A DNA stretch of 64,000 bases from Paramyrothecium sp. XJ0827 (GCA_020881915.1 JAJFPB010000006.1:310001-374000), one strand, 5' to 3'. Positions 1-10,354 are shown, numbered from the stretch's first letter. Translations and numbers: made by a program. The notes: generated from the sequence alone by a model not told the origin.

Positions 1-1
1 G

Positions 2-421
2 CCGTCTCCGGCACCGCGACCTCGGTGCCGAAAGTCCAAATTTACGCCTCAAGATGACCAGCTACTTGTTCAACTGAAGGAGAAATACAATCTCTTATGG
101 AAAGATATAGCAGATTTCTTTCCAGGACGATCCTCAGGCACATTGCAGGTCCGATACTGTACGAAACTCAAAAAGAAGGCTCGATGGACTGACGTGCAAG
201 TATGTTTATGAAGGCCACATCTTGAATCTAGTTGAAAGATTAACATTTTGTGACAGGATGAAAAGCTCAGAAAAGCATTGCACGAATACACGGAGGAAAA
301 ATGGCGAATTATAGCGAGTAAAGTTGGAACTGGTTTCTCGCCAACAGCATGTTCTGAACGTACTGCAAAATTGATGCTATCCCGCAATGTCGAGGCAGGA
401 CCAGATGGAGAGTCAGTCTGA
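2..421 (+). CDS. Myb/SANT-like DNA-binding protein, C-terminal part
   Basis: The reading frame is open from the window edge, so the N-terminus lies outside. Exon 2..199, intron 200..256 (GTATGT donor, TGACAG acceptor, 57 nt), exon 257..421 ending in TGA. Splicing joins two helical repeats that each carry the spaced tryptophan or aromatic residues of Myb/SANT domains: the first around LWKDIADFFPGRSSGTLQVR, the second around KWRIIASKVGTGF. The first repeat has the typical W-x2-I-A-x-F-x-G-R-S turn followed by a recognition-helix-like stretch ending in a basic tail. Such short Myb-like proteins are common in filamentous fungi, and many belong to expanded accessory families. A nuclear DNA-binding role is inferred from the domain. 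Both splice sites keep the frame, so I see no damage in the visible part. Confidence 0.72.
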
Positions 422-771
422 AGAGGTTATGTGAAGGAAGCGTCCTTTCCTAAGAGTCTGGCAGCAAGACGATCTCGGCATTGGGATACACCCACCTCGA
501 AAGGAAGCCGTCGCCGTTCAATTCAGACTTCTAGATCCTTGCTACACCAGAATTATGTTTTAGCCAAGAACTCGGCAGTGTGCTATCTCATTGCAAGAGG
601 AACGAATACTTGCGAGTCACCCCCTACTCTGCATTAAGGCATTATCAAGAGGCACCCCCTGTAAGCACTTGGACACCCAGGCCGGGATGGTCGACCCCCT
701 GACATTGCATCGCCGGAACCGAGGACGAATACCATACGGTGGTACGCTCCACCGTGCTGTTTGTGTCTGAC
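422..771. other. No gene recognised
   Basis: Short open frames exist on both strands, but none has a recognisable domain, intron signals or coding bias. This is probably the 3' flank of the Myb-like gene running into a repeat. Confidence 0.5.
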
Positions 772-928
772 CAACAGCAGCGCCACACTCTGTTGGTCGT
801 ATCACAAGCGCACCCCTTCTTCATGGGTCAGGATGATCCATAGACAATAAGACAGGGGAGAATCTTCTAAGCCATAGATTAGACCGGTGGCAAGGCATAC
901 TTGTGCTCCATGCAATCCATGCCCAGAT
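772..928 (+). repeat. Dispersed repeat, copy 1
   Basis: This stretch is clearly related to 3655..3833 in the same orientation. Both contain AACAGCAGCGCC, ATCACAAGCGCA, CATGGGTCAGGA, TCTTCTAAGCCAT and AGACCGGTGGCAAGGCA in the same order, with substitutions and indels between. No coding capacity or terminal repeats are visible. It may be a degraded mobile element fragment or an ancient segmental duplication. Confidence 0.7.
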
Positions 929-1048
929 CGAAAGCGCCGGGGCCCGCGATTGACGTGAAATCGAGCCTGCGTTCCTTGCTGGTACCGCGGTGCTGACGGC
1001 AATCGGGACGCTGTTGGCAAAGCTGCACCCCTTTCCTACATTTACCCT

Positions 1049-1055
1049 CTATAAA
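1049..1055 (+). promoter_or_regulatory. TATA box of the gene starting at 1167
   Basis: TATAAAT after a pyrimidine-rich stretch, about 115 bp upstream of the proposed start codon. There is no ATG between it and the first splice donor. Confidence 0.45.
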
Positions 1056-1166
1056 TCCCTTCCCTCACTCTTTTCGGCTTCACCAGCACATCCCGTTCTT
1101 TATCATCATCCACACGGTCTCCCTCTATCCACTGTTCCGCTCCGTCTGCACCTCCATTGCGCTACA

Positions 1167-2153
1167 AGTAAGCAACCAAGCAACATGAATCTCAAACCTG
1201 ATACAGAGTAAAGCTGACGTCGTGTGCAGTGACAAACTTCATCGCCCCTACTCAAGTCACGCAGTATCTGCCCATTGACCCGCCTCTCAAGGTGAACCAC
1301 ACACTACAGAACCAGAATCCAGATGAATTAGTGGTCATTTTTGTCGATCATCGAGAAAGACAATGAGCCTTTCGAGAGAAGACTCGAAGAAGGTCTTGGG
1401 CCAAGCCTAGAGTTATTCCGGACTTCGACTTACAAGCACCTTGAACAGCATACTATTCAATTTGAATTTGACCTACAGCTGGCGTTTCTTGTTCATGGCA
1501 CTTATCGATTGCAGTGCAGAATTTACCAAAACGGCTTGCCATACGAGGTGTGTTACAGCGACCAAATCAAAGTCAAGATGAATTTCACCTGGGATGCTCG
1601 ACTTGCGGCTCTCGAGTTCTCGAATAAAATCAAGCTACATGACTGGGGCCTCTCGAAACCATTCATGCAAAGACTCAAACAAGTGGATTCGACAAACTTA
1701 CGCCCCGAAACCACCTCTATACCGATTCGTATCATGGCGATCAAGGAAACCAACAAAAATTTCGAAGCTGTGAGTTTTCCTTGGGGCTTCCAAAACGATC
1801 TTGAGAAGGAAGCTCCCATAGTCATACACACAATTTTCAATTCTTTTCCAATACGACTATTAGAATACAGCATAAATCAGACGCTCAATGATGAAATGTG
1901 CGCTGAGTTCTTCGGCCGTGCGTGTGGGGTACTGCATATATGGCCTCCCGAAATCAAGGACTTTCAAGGCCTGACCTCAAAATCTTATACCCTTTTGCAC
2001 CATGCTATAGATGAGGAGCGGGAAGATGAGGGGCGGGAAGGTAAGGGGCGGGAAGATGAGGAGCCGAAACATGGTGGCGATGATGAGCAATTCGATTCAG
2101 TTGCCTTCTGGGTTTCCTGGAATGGACCATGGCCGCCTGAGAGCTTGGAGTGA
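1167..2153 (+). CDS. Uncharacterised protein, start codon split by an intron
   Basis: Best model: join(1167, 1230..1291, 1332..2153), 294 residues. Intron 1 (1168..1229) has a GTAAGC donor, an AGCTGAC branch site and a GTGCAG acceptor, and splicing joins A1167 to TG1230-1231 to make the ATG. Intron 2 (1292..1331) is only 40 nt, with GTGAAC and TTAG ends; without it the frame hits a stop at 1329. The joined exons are in phase and total a multiple of three. I recognise no family. The protein has no signal peptide or membrane segment. Its last 50 residues are an acidic and basic low-complexity tail of repeated E-G-R-E/E-D-E units, coded by degenerate GGGCGGGAAGATGAG repeats at about 2013-2070. 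The long second half (from 1341) is certainly open; the two 5' exons are inferred. Confidence 0.6.
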
Positions 2154-2325
2154 GCATCTCAAAGCGTACCCCCGAGATGAAGATTGGACATCTCAGGTGG
2201 GACGGAATAGTGGTGAAGCCGAAGGCAGTTCTACCTCCACTTAAGAATGGGATAGCCAAAATCTGTCTAGAAGCTAATCGACTACTCATATTCAGTCTCG
2301 CGATCTCATAATGTTCTCGTTTCTC

Positions 2326-2420
2326 TCGCATGTAATTGAAGATGAAGTACGACCAATTGCCCTTGGCGACCCTGTTATAGCAAGGGCAATTGGTCGTGCT
2401 TCATCTTCAATTACGTGCGA
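2326..2420. repeat. 40-bp inverted repeat (hairpin)
   Basis: Left arm 2326..2365 and right arm 2381..2420 are reverse complements except at two positions, both of which would be G-U pairs in RNA. The loop 2366..2380 is 15 nt. It lies downstream of the gene ending at 2153. The arms contain GGGCAATTGGTCGT. It could be a MITE relic, a recombination hairpin or a transcribed stem. Confidence 0.85.
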
Positions 2421-2450
2421 CTAATGCTGATATCCGTTCAAAAGCGGGCG

Positions 2451-2476
2451 CTCTTCTTCTTCTTCTTCTTCTTCTT
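2451..2476 (+). repeat. CTT trinucleotide microsatellite
   Basis: About eight CTT units in a row, 30 bp downstream of the inverted repeat. Confidence 0.85.
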
Positions 2477-2768
2477 CCTCTCGGTCTCATATACAGCCAC
2501 TTCTTCATCGGATCCACCATGAGTGTCTTCGCTCCTCCTGTACTTGGGGTTGGTCCCATCCATATGCTAAGCATTCCGGTATTAAATTATTCCTTTGCCG
2601 TGATATCATGGAGGGATCGAGAAGCAGCTCCCGTAAATAACTGGAGAGATGAGGGATGTTGCTAGGACAAGGACTTCGCCACACCGATTCTCAGGTCGAG
2701 GGCGTGTCTCTAATACGCCCTTTACCCCTTTTCCGCTGGTGCTGCACCTGCATCTGTGATCTCGTAAA

Positions 2769-2779
2769 CTATATAAATA
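2769..2779 (+). promoter_or_regulatory. TATA box of the gene at 2880
   Basis: CTATATAAATA about 105 bp upstream of the ATG, followed by a CT/CA-rich leader typical of fungal promoters. Confidence 0.6.
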
Positions 2780-2879
2780 CCTTTCCTGGTGAATTTCTTA
2801 CAACAGTGAACTCTGTCTTTTACACCACAAACAAAGCCACGACTCTAGCATCGTCCTTCCTTCTCTCCAATTTACCACT

Positions 2880-3333
2880 ATGTCTCAGGAGTTACCAACC
2901 AATCCTCGGCAGGCAATCGCTGATAGTCTTTTCAGTATATCTGTAAGAAGCCCATGGTGATCCTAGGTCATTGTCTGACACTTCCTAGCCCGAGGCGATG
3001 TGCAAATTTCGGGATGAATTTATTAGGCTTCATGCTAGAAGTATGCCACCTCAGCATATACAGATCTTTGAAAAATGGAAAGAGGATTCCATGGAATTCT
3101 TTTATGATCTGGCGTCCGGAATCCAGAAGCCAGAAACCAGGGATGGAGACATTGGCTTAATCTTGAGATTGTTACACGCCTCGTTGGAGGGAACGAATTT
3201 CTCTGTGTCGGCAGAGGATTTGTTAAGTCATAGGAACTTGCTGGGTCTCGAAGGTGATGCGGTTAATCGTGATGAAGAATCAGCGCGAAAGCTTTTTGAG
3301 GACGATGATGGCGGAGAGGCTGACAGCGGATGA
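2880..3333 (+). CDS. Uncharacterised small protein, two exons
   Basis: Join(2880..2942, 2989..3333), 135 residues. The intron 2943..2988 (46 nt) has a GTAAGA donor, a TGTCTGACAC branch region and a CTAG acceptor, and keeps the frame. The start is set by a good context (ACCACTATG) and a TATA box about 105 bp upstream. The product is acidic and mostly helical by eye, with an amphipathic stretch around FRDEFIRLHARSMPPQHIQ and a C-terminal run of Asp/Glu. There is no signal peptide, membrane helix or motif that I recognise. It appears intact. Its promoter and splicing signals argue for a real gene rather than a chance frame, but no function can be offered. Confidence 0.6.
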
Positions 3334-3456
3334 GACTAGCCTCTGCCTTACACTACGCCAAGTCAGACTCGACCAAGTACATATTGCGAGGCCTCTTAGC
3401 TCAGTTCGCCTTGATCATTGACCTCGAGTATCGCAAGTTATACAGTTACTCTCACA

Positions 3457-3580
3457 ATGCCCCGCTCCTCCTGTAAGACTGTATCGCTGTAACAGGACAG
3501 ATACGCCTCAAGGACGACGCGGCCCAGACTGTGCTAGGACCTTATGCAATGCATGCGGCTTGCATCGGCGATTACTTCTG
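3457..3580 (+). pseudogene. GATA-type zinc finger relic
   Basis: In the frame of codon 3488 the DNA reads CNRTDTPQGRRGPD (3488-3529), then ARTLCNACGLHRR (3533-3571). This is the core of a fungal GATA finger, whose consensus is C-x2-C-x-T-x-T-P-x-W-R-R-G-P-x-G-x-x-x-L-C-N-A-C-G-L. The first cysteine is missing, the conserved tryptophan is glycine and the later glycine is cysteine, so zinc and DNA binding should be lost. An ATG at 3457 precedes it but is out of frame with the finger. No continuation of a GATA factor is visible on either side. The motif match is strong; the extent of the relic is uncertain. Confidence 0.55.
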
Positions 3581-3654
3581 ATCAACCACTCTGTCGACAA
3601 TTTTTCACTTCGTTCTAGCGCGTGAGACGAACCTGTGTTGGACACCTTGGCGGA

Positions 3655-3833
3655 ACAACAGCAGCGCCTCACTCTGTATCACAAGCGCATCCATGGGTCA
3701 GGACCATGGACCAAAATGGACGCCTTCCTGTCACTCCATCTAAGCCATGTCAACGAGACAGGGTAGAGTCTTCTAAGCCATGGATTAGACCGGTGGCAAG
3801 GCAACCTTGTGCTCCGTAGAACCCATGCCCAGA
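3655..3833 (+). repeat. Dispersed repeat, copy 2
   Basis: Related to 772..928 in the same orientation, with an extra 25-30 bp (ATGGACCAAAATGGACGCC and neighbours) relative to copy 1. Non-coding as far as I can see. Confidence 0.7.
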
Positions 3834-3959
3834 TTTGTACTGTCCACTTAAATGAGCTTTCACCCGCAGTTGCCAACCAACTCAGAGCATAAACCTACAC
3901 ACCTACTCTCTTAGATCGACTCAATTGCAATCAACCGGAGCTCCGACTGATAGTACGCA

Positions 3960-4256
3960 ATGCCAACAATCGGAACAGTGCTATGCTTCGATCACGCGAA
4001 GCATAACCACCTGATCCCTTACCTTGCTGCCCTACATGCTGGGTGCATCAACAGCGATCAAGCCATTGCCACCTTCTTGCCGCCCATCAACAACGAACAG
4101 CTGCTACAATGGTGGAAGGACCGAATCGCGGAGATTGGCAAAACGAGAGAGATTCTCCTCCTTCTGCCCGAATCGCACTAGATGATGATGGCAGGGGTTC
4201 CAAACCTCATGGGTGTGATCATGCTCTCGATACCTGACTCGGGGACAACACCTTGA
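3960..4256 (+). pseudogene. GNAT-type N-acetyltransferase fragment, broken
   Basis: The frame from 3960 resembles the N-terminal part of fungal GNAT acetyltransferases: a tract with IATFLPPINNEQLLQWW, then an I-L-L-L-L strand. An in-frame TAG at 4179 interrupts it, and the same frame continues with GVPNLMGVIMLSIPDSGTT, which matches the next conserved strand (substrate side of motif A). A TGA ends it at 4254. The acetyl-CoA loop (R/Q-x2-G-x-G/A) and the C-terminal half are absent. CAG or CAA to TAG would be a C-to-T change, as in RIP or deamination, but this is inference. The family assignment rests on my memory of related fungal sequences. Confidence 0.5.
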
Positions 4257-4712
4257 CTTGATTGACTTGACGGCAGCGATGCTTGGAATTGCCCCAGGAC
4301 CGCACACACTTCCTACCATTTGGTTAGGATCTGTTTCTGATAACCGGCTATTTACTTCCTCTATCATACTTGTAGTCCTTTCCGGCAACCATAGGTCTCT
4401 CAGCCTCCCATTCTAAAGTCTCCGAACACCGTTGCTGAGCGTCTAAATCTCTGAACGCTAGCCCTCCTCGATTCATGTCTTGCTGCCGGGATGTGTGCGC
4501 GCTTTCCCACTTCAACAGCTCCACGTCCAGTGCAAACAGGACTCCAGCCGTGGACACACCTACCCACTTCAAAGAGACGGGATAATGCTACAAGACGACC
4601 GCATTGGGCTTTGGGATACACAGCGTCGGAAGCAGCGTGACGAACCCCCAACGATGACCCAGAACAGTCGTGTGGCCTGACAGGAGGCTCCCACCCAAAC
4701 CGTAGCCAAACA
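4257..4712. other. No gene recognised
   Basis: Overlapping short frames on both strands, none with domain or splice support. A short TTGACTTGA repeat pair lies at its left edge (4254-4271). Confidence 0.4.
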
Positions 4713-5267
4713 CTACTCTGTTCTCTTGACAATGTACCTGCCCATCAAGTGAGGCTTCCTGAACAACGCCCAAAGTCTGAACATGCATGCGAAAGGCATG
4801 GGTATGAGAAATATCCGGAGTGCTTTCTCGCTGCTAACGCCGGTAGCGTTCTCTCCCGCAAACCATACCTGCCATAGTACGATCGGGACAAACACGGCTT
4901 CCAATGCTGCCAGCATCGCGTACACCGCCCGCCTAGTCTCGATAGCGCCTGGTTTATTGGGAATCCCCAGCAGCAGCCCGGCGGTGAAGGCCAGCATAGA
5001 AGCGCCAAGATACTGGGTGATCGAAGCTGCTTCAGGAGTGGGTGGTTCAAGGAGATTGTTGGTGGCTCCGTCGAACATGGGCAGAAACTGGCCTTGCATG
5101 GCTGATCGAGGGCTAAAGACCATGGGGATGGCCATAAGGAGGTTGACAGCAGATTCGACGGCGAATGCGATCCGTACGACTGTACCTGGGGTGTTCGGGT
5201 CTATCTCAGGAGAAGGGTACGTTGTTACTCCGTTCTCGAAATCAATTCTCTTGTCCTGGGGTGCCAT
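4713..5267 (-). CDS. Small integral membrane protein
   Basis: A single exon of 184 residues. Four hydrophobic segments are visible: about residues 29-48 (VVRIAFAVESAVNLLMAIPM), 84-102 (TQYLGASMLAFTAGLLLGIP), 111-135 (AVYAMLAALEAVFVPIVLWQVWF) and 150-165 (IFLIPMPFACMFRLWALF). The N-terminus is acidic and soluble. The spacing is that of four-helix fungal membrane proteins of unknown role, and I recognise no named family. The frame is intact, and the start is the first ATG after an AT-poor leader. Neighbours are a dead acetyltransferase and a long gene-poor stretch, so context adds nothing. Confidence 0.65.
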   Translation of the reverse strand: MAPQDKRIDFENGVTTYPSPEIDPNTPGTVVRIAFAVESAVNLLMAIPMVFSPRSAMQGQFLPMFDGATNNLLEPPTPEAASITQYLGASMLAFTAGLLLGIPNKPGAIETRRAVYAMLAALEAVFVPIVLWQVWFAGENATGVSSEKALRIFLIPMPFACMFRLWALFRKPHLMGRYIVKRTE

Positions 5268-6524
5268 TGTCGCTGGGATTGAGGTGTGGTAAGGCTATAC
5301 AGTTTCTCGATGTCGAGCAAAGTTGTGTTGAATAGATGGAAATAGTTGGGCAAGCCTCGGCCGGGGGCGGGGGAGCAGATTCCCCATTTCATGTTTCACA
5401 ATAACGCAAATGTAGATGATCGTAAAATACTAATTTCGATATTAGGATTTCCACAGATAACCTCTTAGAAGACCGGACTAGAACCGCTGAATATACGCGC
5501 GGGATCTAAGAGTACCCCGATATCTGAAGTGCCTAACATCTTCACAAACTCGGACCGAAGTACAGAATCGAAGTCCGATGTTGGTTCAGACGCACTTAGT
5601 TAGCGAAAGGCCCACCTGACCATGTGTTCTAGCTCCAGACGTCACACAGCTCTTTGTGTGGCGTCAACACCTCCGACTCCGCCCAGAGGACTGCAGAGTC
5701 AGGACCTGACAGCCAGCACGGAACTAGAGATGAGGGGACCTTCGGCAGCGACGGGGTTCGCCCCGGAGTCAGGAGACCATTATGCCCGCAGGCTTGCTAG
5801 GAGGATGAGACTTAGCTCCAATAGCACAACTAAAGGCCAGTCTGATGGTACCATTATCTCCGGCGGGAAACTGGAGATAAGTCAACGTTCGTGGGCGACG
5901 TCCGACCCGTTCCGTCCGTTCCGGAGTTAGGAGACTCGGAGCGAGACATTTCATCCATTCATGTATCCGAGAGCTAGCTCACGGAAAAGTCCGGACTTGA
6001 CCCGAGCCCCGCATGTACTAGCCTCAAGGCGCAGACAGAACGCACAGAGACGAAGTCCGACACTAATGCAACCCGCTGACTATCGGGACTTCCCGTTTGT
6101 CCGACTCTGACCCCACTCGACATCAGTTGGGTCTTACAGTGGGCCTGTAGGGCCCATGTTCTTGCCCGCTTCTCGCCAAAGTGGTGAGTCCCCAAACCGC
6201 AAGGCTTTCCTCAAGTAACGATCGGATAGGCTGCCTTTTTGATAGCACAAATGCTTCCACGCAACGTTGTTAGCAGAGACATATTCGTTGCTTCATTCAT
6301 TAGCCAAGAATAGCCCAGATGTAAAACAATCTCCCATAAGCTGCTTCTGCTTTCACATCTAATTATTTTTCGACATTGGCTATGGCAACCCTGACTAAGT
6401 ATGCTCTGCAGGCATCATGCCAACTTGGCGTTCCCAGCGTCCTGTCTTGCTGAAATTCGTGACATGCTGATATGGTCGGCGTCGATGACCATAAGTTCAG
6501 CGTCGGCTTGACCTAGAACATGAA
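5268..6524. other. Gene-poor stretch with one dispersed repeat
   Basis: Contains repeat unit A (5860..5936) and otherwise only short unsupported frames. The first 150 bp form the upstream region of the membrane protein gene, and the last part is the 3' flank of the alcohol dehydrogenase gene. Confidence 0.4.
5860..5936 (+). repeat. 70-bp dispersed repeat, unit A
   Basis: Shares CTGGAGATAAGT near one end and CCGGAGTTAGGAGAC near the other with units at 11388..11455 and 11539..11605, which are in the opposite orientation. The GC-rich middle (CGAC...CCCG) is also shared but diverged. Confidence 0.6.
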
Positions 6525-7597
6525 TTACTCATAGTCAGGCGCGTACAAAACTCCGCGGTATCGAGTCTTTCCAGCCCTCAACTTGTCCAAGCTTCTCTTG
6601 ATTCCGTCCACCGTCAATTCATCCCGATCGATGATTGGGCTGATGCCGTGTCTAGCTGCAAATGCCAACATAAGCGAATACGAGATTCGGTTCGGCATCG
6701 CAAATGCGACCCGAATGCCCTTTGCCAGGGAACTCATGTACGGGACTGTCAGCTTCGCGTCGAAATCCGTTACCGTCATCGGAAAGATGGTAGCGCCACC
6801 GGCTAGGACCGGAACGAAGAGATCCCAATCCGTGTTTCCCGATGCAGTAATCAAGAGATGATTCAGCTTTTTCGGAAGCTCCAACTTGGTCTGCCCTTTC
6901 GTGGGTACGAAATGTGATGCGCCCAGTTCGAGGGCTTGTTTCTTTTTGGACTCGGTCGAACTGAAGACAACTACCTCTAGGCCCATGGCTCTGGCAAACT
7001 GCACGGCAAGGTGACCCAGTCCACCAAGGCCAACCACGCCGACAGTGTCGCTGGCCTTGACGCCCTGGTACGTGAGTGCGGACCAGACTGTGATCCCGCC
7101 ACACATCAAAGGGGCTGCTGCAGCAGACGAGAGGTCCCCTGGAATGATTTGGAGGAACGCTTCGGAACGGACGGCGCCTCTTGCAAAACTGCCCGAGTCG
7201 GTAAAGGCGAGGCCGTAGGTGCAGGGGTGACCACTTTCGCACCGGATGTGAAACCCGTCCTGACAGGACGGACAAATTTCACAGCCCCCATTCACATAGC
7301 CCCAACCTACTCTATCCCCGCTGCAAAAGTCTCGACGTTAGTCTGAGTTCGTCGGTTTTGATCTAGAACTTACATCTTCAAGTTTTTTACATTAGGTCCA
7401 AGCTTTTGAACAATGCCCACTCCTTCATGGCCCAGCGCAATTCCCGAGCGAAGGAGGTGCTCGTCGGTACCGCAAACACCAGAGTGCGAGACTAAGATCA
7501 GAACTTCGTCATTGACAAGCTCAGATCTTTTGGTCACGGCCTCGACGATTTCTCCAGAGTCCGTACCCCTGAAGACCTTGAACTCAACTCCAGACAT
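6525..7597 (-). CDS. Zinc-dependent alcohol dehydrogenase (MDR superfamily)
   Basis: Complement of join(6525..7320, 7374..7597), 339 residues. The intron 7321..7373 has a GTAAGT donor and a TTTTGCAG acceptor. Catalytic zinc ligands are visible: Cys42 in GVCGTDEH, His57/Glu58 in GHEG, and the Cys of APLMCGGIT. The four structural-zinc cysteines are in GGCEICPSCQDGFHIRC (Cys88, 91, 94, 102). The Rossmann motif is GVVGLGGLGH, followed by the NAD(P)-binding domain and a conserved C-terminal strand. The organisation matches cytosolic alcohol or cinnamyl-alcohol-type dehydrogenases, which interconvert alcohols and aldehydes with NAD(P)H; the substrate cannot be told. Length and all metal ligands are normal, so it should be active. 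The gene stands alone, with more than 2.5 kb upstream free of obvious genes. Confidence 0.88.
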
Positions 7598-10354
7598 GGT
7601 GTTGACTGTTGTGATTGGTGTGGCGAAATTCAGTATCGTCTGATGATGGACAGATCTTTAGTCCCAATCAGTTGGGTGCGGGATTCACCGAGATTAAGAA
7701 GCTTTTTTGGCATAAACTCTCGAGCAAGGGTCAAGCGAAGTGCAGAACATGGTATCTCCGAGACAAAGCGCGATGACGAGTACAATCCTTGGGCCTGTAT
7801 GAGCGTGCGAGGGTGTTGACGGAGTTAATGCCGTATCTCCGTAAGATTTCAGGCACGCCTCCTTCCTAGACCTAGCCCCATCATGCCCGATTCTGGCGGT
7901 GATGATATAACAATGACAGGTAGTGGTTTGATTACAATTGGGACAATCTTTGTTGATGTGTTGGCAAATTGAGGATCGTGCTTCCTACGACCAGACTTGC
8001 AGCCCGCCTTCGCGTCTACCGGGCTCGATGTACCTACCTGAACGCCCTTGTAGAGTGTTTGGCCGGCTTGTGTCCTGTGCTCAGGTCGCCGAAACTGTCA
8101 GCGCTTGGATCCCTAGACATTTGGTCGGGCTAGGGACCACAGCAGGCGCTTCTGAAACCGGCCTGCGGCCGATTCCCGACTACAGATCGCACGCATCCGT
8201 CAATAGATTATCGCTCCACCTCGCTTGCGGTCAAATTCGTGTTAGCGCCCCCGACAAGGGTTCCCCACACAACTTTAAATTCGGGATGAGCTGGACGCAG
8301 GATTTTGGAAAGTTTTCCATCAACCTTTGTCGTCGATCTCTTTATGCCCCTCTAGCAACGTATTACCACTACTCTATTGCCGTCAGATCGGGCGCACAAA
8401 CGCCGCACAAACGCCACGGTCTTATAAATGCCAGACATGGCGATAGCAGTCCGTCACAACACAGCATGAATGACGAAACGGCAGGGTAAGGTTGGCCCGC
8501 GACCCTCCGATTGGGTTGGCGCATGGTCTGGCGTCGTCTCAGCTGTCCTATTGGGCCCGGAGTTAGGGGTTCGGAGAAACCTACCGGAGAAATAGATCGG
8601 GCAGGTTTTCTTGGCCGGACACGACCACCGCAGCAAGTGACCAAGACCCACGGAGTCAATGTATTAAGTCCGCGATCAGACTTCCACAATACATCTCACG
8701 CTGAAAGTGATGTAAGGGATCATCTCGGCCTCATTCTTAGCGTATCGCAGGGGCATGGCCATTGTCGAGGGTGAGTGATCTTCCGCTCATCTTTCACGCA
8801 CCCGACTGATAGTATTTTCTTCAAGGCTGGAAGATGGCAGGAAGAGGATGACGACTTTAGCCTTGGCGTGGCACTGCCACAATAGCCGCCGGACGACTCT
8901 AGGTAAATCTCTGGCTTTGTGGTGGATGGATCAAAACTCAGGAGGCCTCCACGGAACGGAAGCAGGGACCGAAGTATGACGGACTAAGTAAAGATTCCCG
9001 CAGCAGATCGGAAGAGTCAGAATTAATTACACGTGCATAAAGAACGTCCTATTGCCTTGCCATCAAGGGACCATGCCAGCTACTCCCAGCCTCGACGCTG
9101 CCGCCAGGTACATTGGTGACAGCACTGGGTTACAGATCACAAGCGTCACAATGCCAATCACGGCCCATGTGAGGCTAATGAGTTGGCAGTTGGCCATGAC
9201 GCAGAGAGCACCGTGACCTGCTCGTTGTCCATGATGCTCCGCTCAGCCTCCAAGGCACGAGGTCTCAACACGCTTGTTTGGGAGAATCTCAGACGCGGAG
9301 ACTGCTCCTTGCAAGTGCCCCACTGCCTTCCCTATCTTGTTTGGGAACTTTCTCTCCTGCCACGTTAGCACAATCGAAGGCTTTTCAGGAGCAGAATCGT
9401 GTTCTTCTATAGCAAGAAACAAACGGGAGCCCTGTCAGTTTGAAGCTGTTGAATCAACAACATTGGATCCGAGTCCTTCTCCGATTTCTTCCTCAGTCAC
9501 CCGCAGCTTTGGACACAGATACAAGGGCTGGAATAGAGATTGCGAGCCTCCTAACACAATCTGCACAAGACTTTTCAGCCTTGATTCAAAATAACTACTG
9601 AAATTGCCTCAATTGCTTCTGAGCCACTCTTCAGGCGTCGCCGTTACCACGCTGTTAAACTTCACCATCGAGATCAGACTCACCAAGGGTGATATACGGA
9701 CGGTACACTGCGACAAGAAGCGCTCCATACGATGTCAAGTCCTGTGACACTATTGAAACTAACCAGGAATATTGGAAATACGCAGCGCTAAGAAGGTAGG
9801 CGGCTTTTTCATTTTCATTGGTGCCCGTGAACCTTTTGCGACTCGGAATTCGCCGCCGAAGTACCTCAGTTTCACACGCGTCTCAGAGCATGACTCGTAT
9901 CACGGACTTGAATTCGCCTAAATATATGAATACTCATGAGACTTGAGGTCAGAGTAGGCGCTGCTGAAGTAAGCTTGGAGGAGCGGGATAACATCCAATG
10001 TTAACTCCAGGGCCACAGATTCTCCAAGCCATTAGTGGAGGCGACGTGTCCACCTCAACGTTTAGCACAGAAGCGCATCTTTGCAGCGCTGACCACGCCG
10101 GTGGATGACAGACAAAAGAAGAACCTCGTCCACGCCGTTATTTACTACATTGTGGTACTGAAGGCCACACCGCACACAGAACAAATCCCCATTATGAGAC
10201 ATTACTCGGTACCAAAGACATCACATGACCAAGTCCAATCTTCGCATCACTGGACTTTCAAACGTGTAAGAAACTCAGTGCATTCCAAAGTAAACCCTCC
10301 CAGATTCAAGCACAAGATTCTCTGTATACCATCCGCTTGCCCCAGGTCCAGCTC
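7598..10354. other. 2.7 kb without a confident gene
   Basis: The right side is the promoter of the alcohol dehydrogenase and the 3' flank of the SDR gene. There is a plausible intron at 8771..8825 (GTGAGT donor, CCGACTGATA branch, TTCAAG acceptor) flanked by short open frames (for example EEDDDFSLGVALPQ after it), so a degraded spliced gene may exist around 8690-8890, but I could not name it. A TATAAAT at about 8423 and an ATG at 8466 followed by GGTAAGG are also present without a convincing continuation. Confidence 0.35.

Noticed and set aside
4783..5292. 169-codon plus-strand frame
   Set aside because: Antisense shadow of the four-helix membrane protein gene.
7938..8489. 183-codon plus-strand frame
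   Set aside because: Low-quality composition with many Arg/Ser/Pro, no domain, no introns and no conserved start context; probably a chance frame in the GC-rich promoter area.
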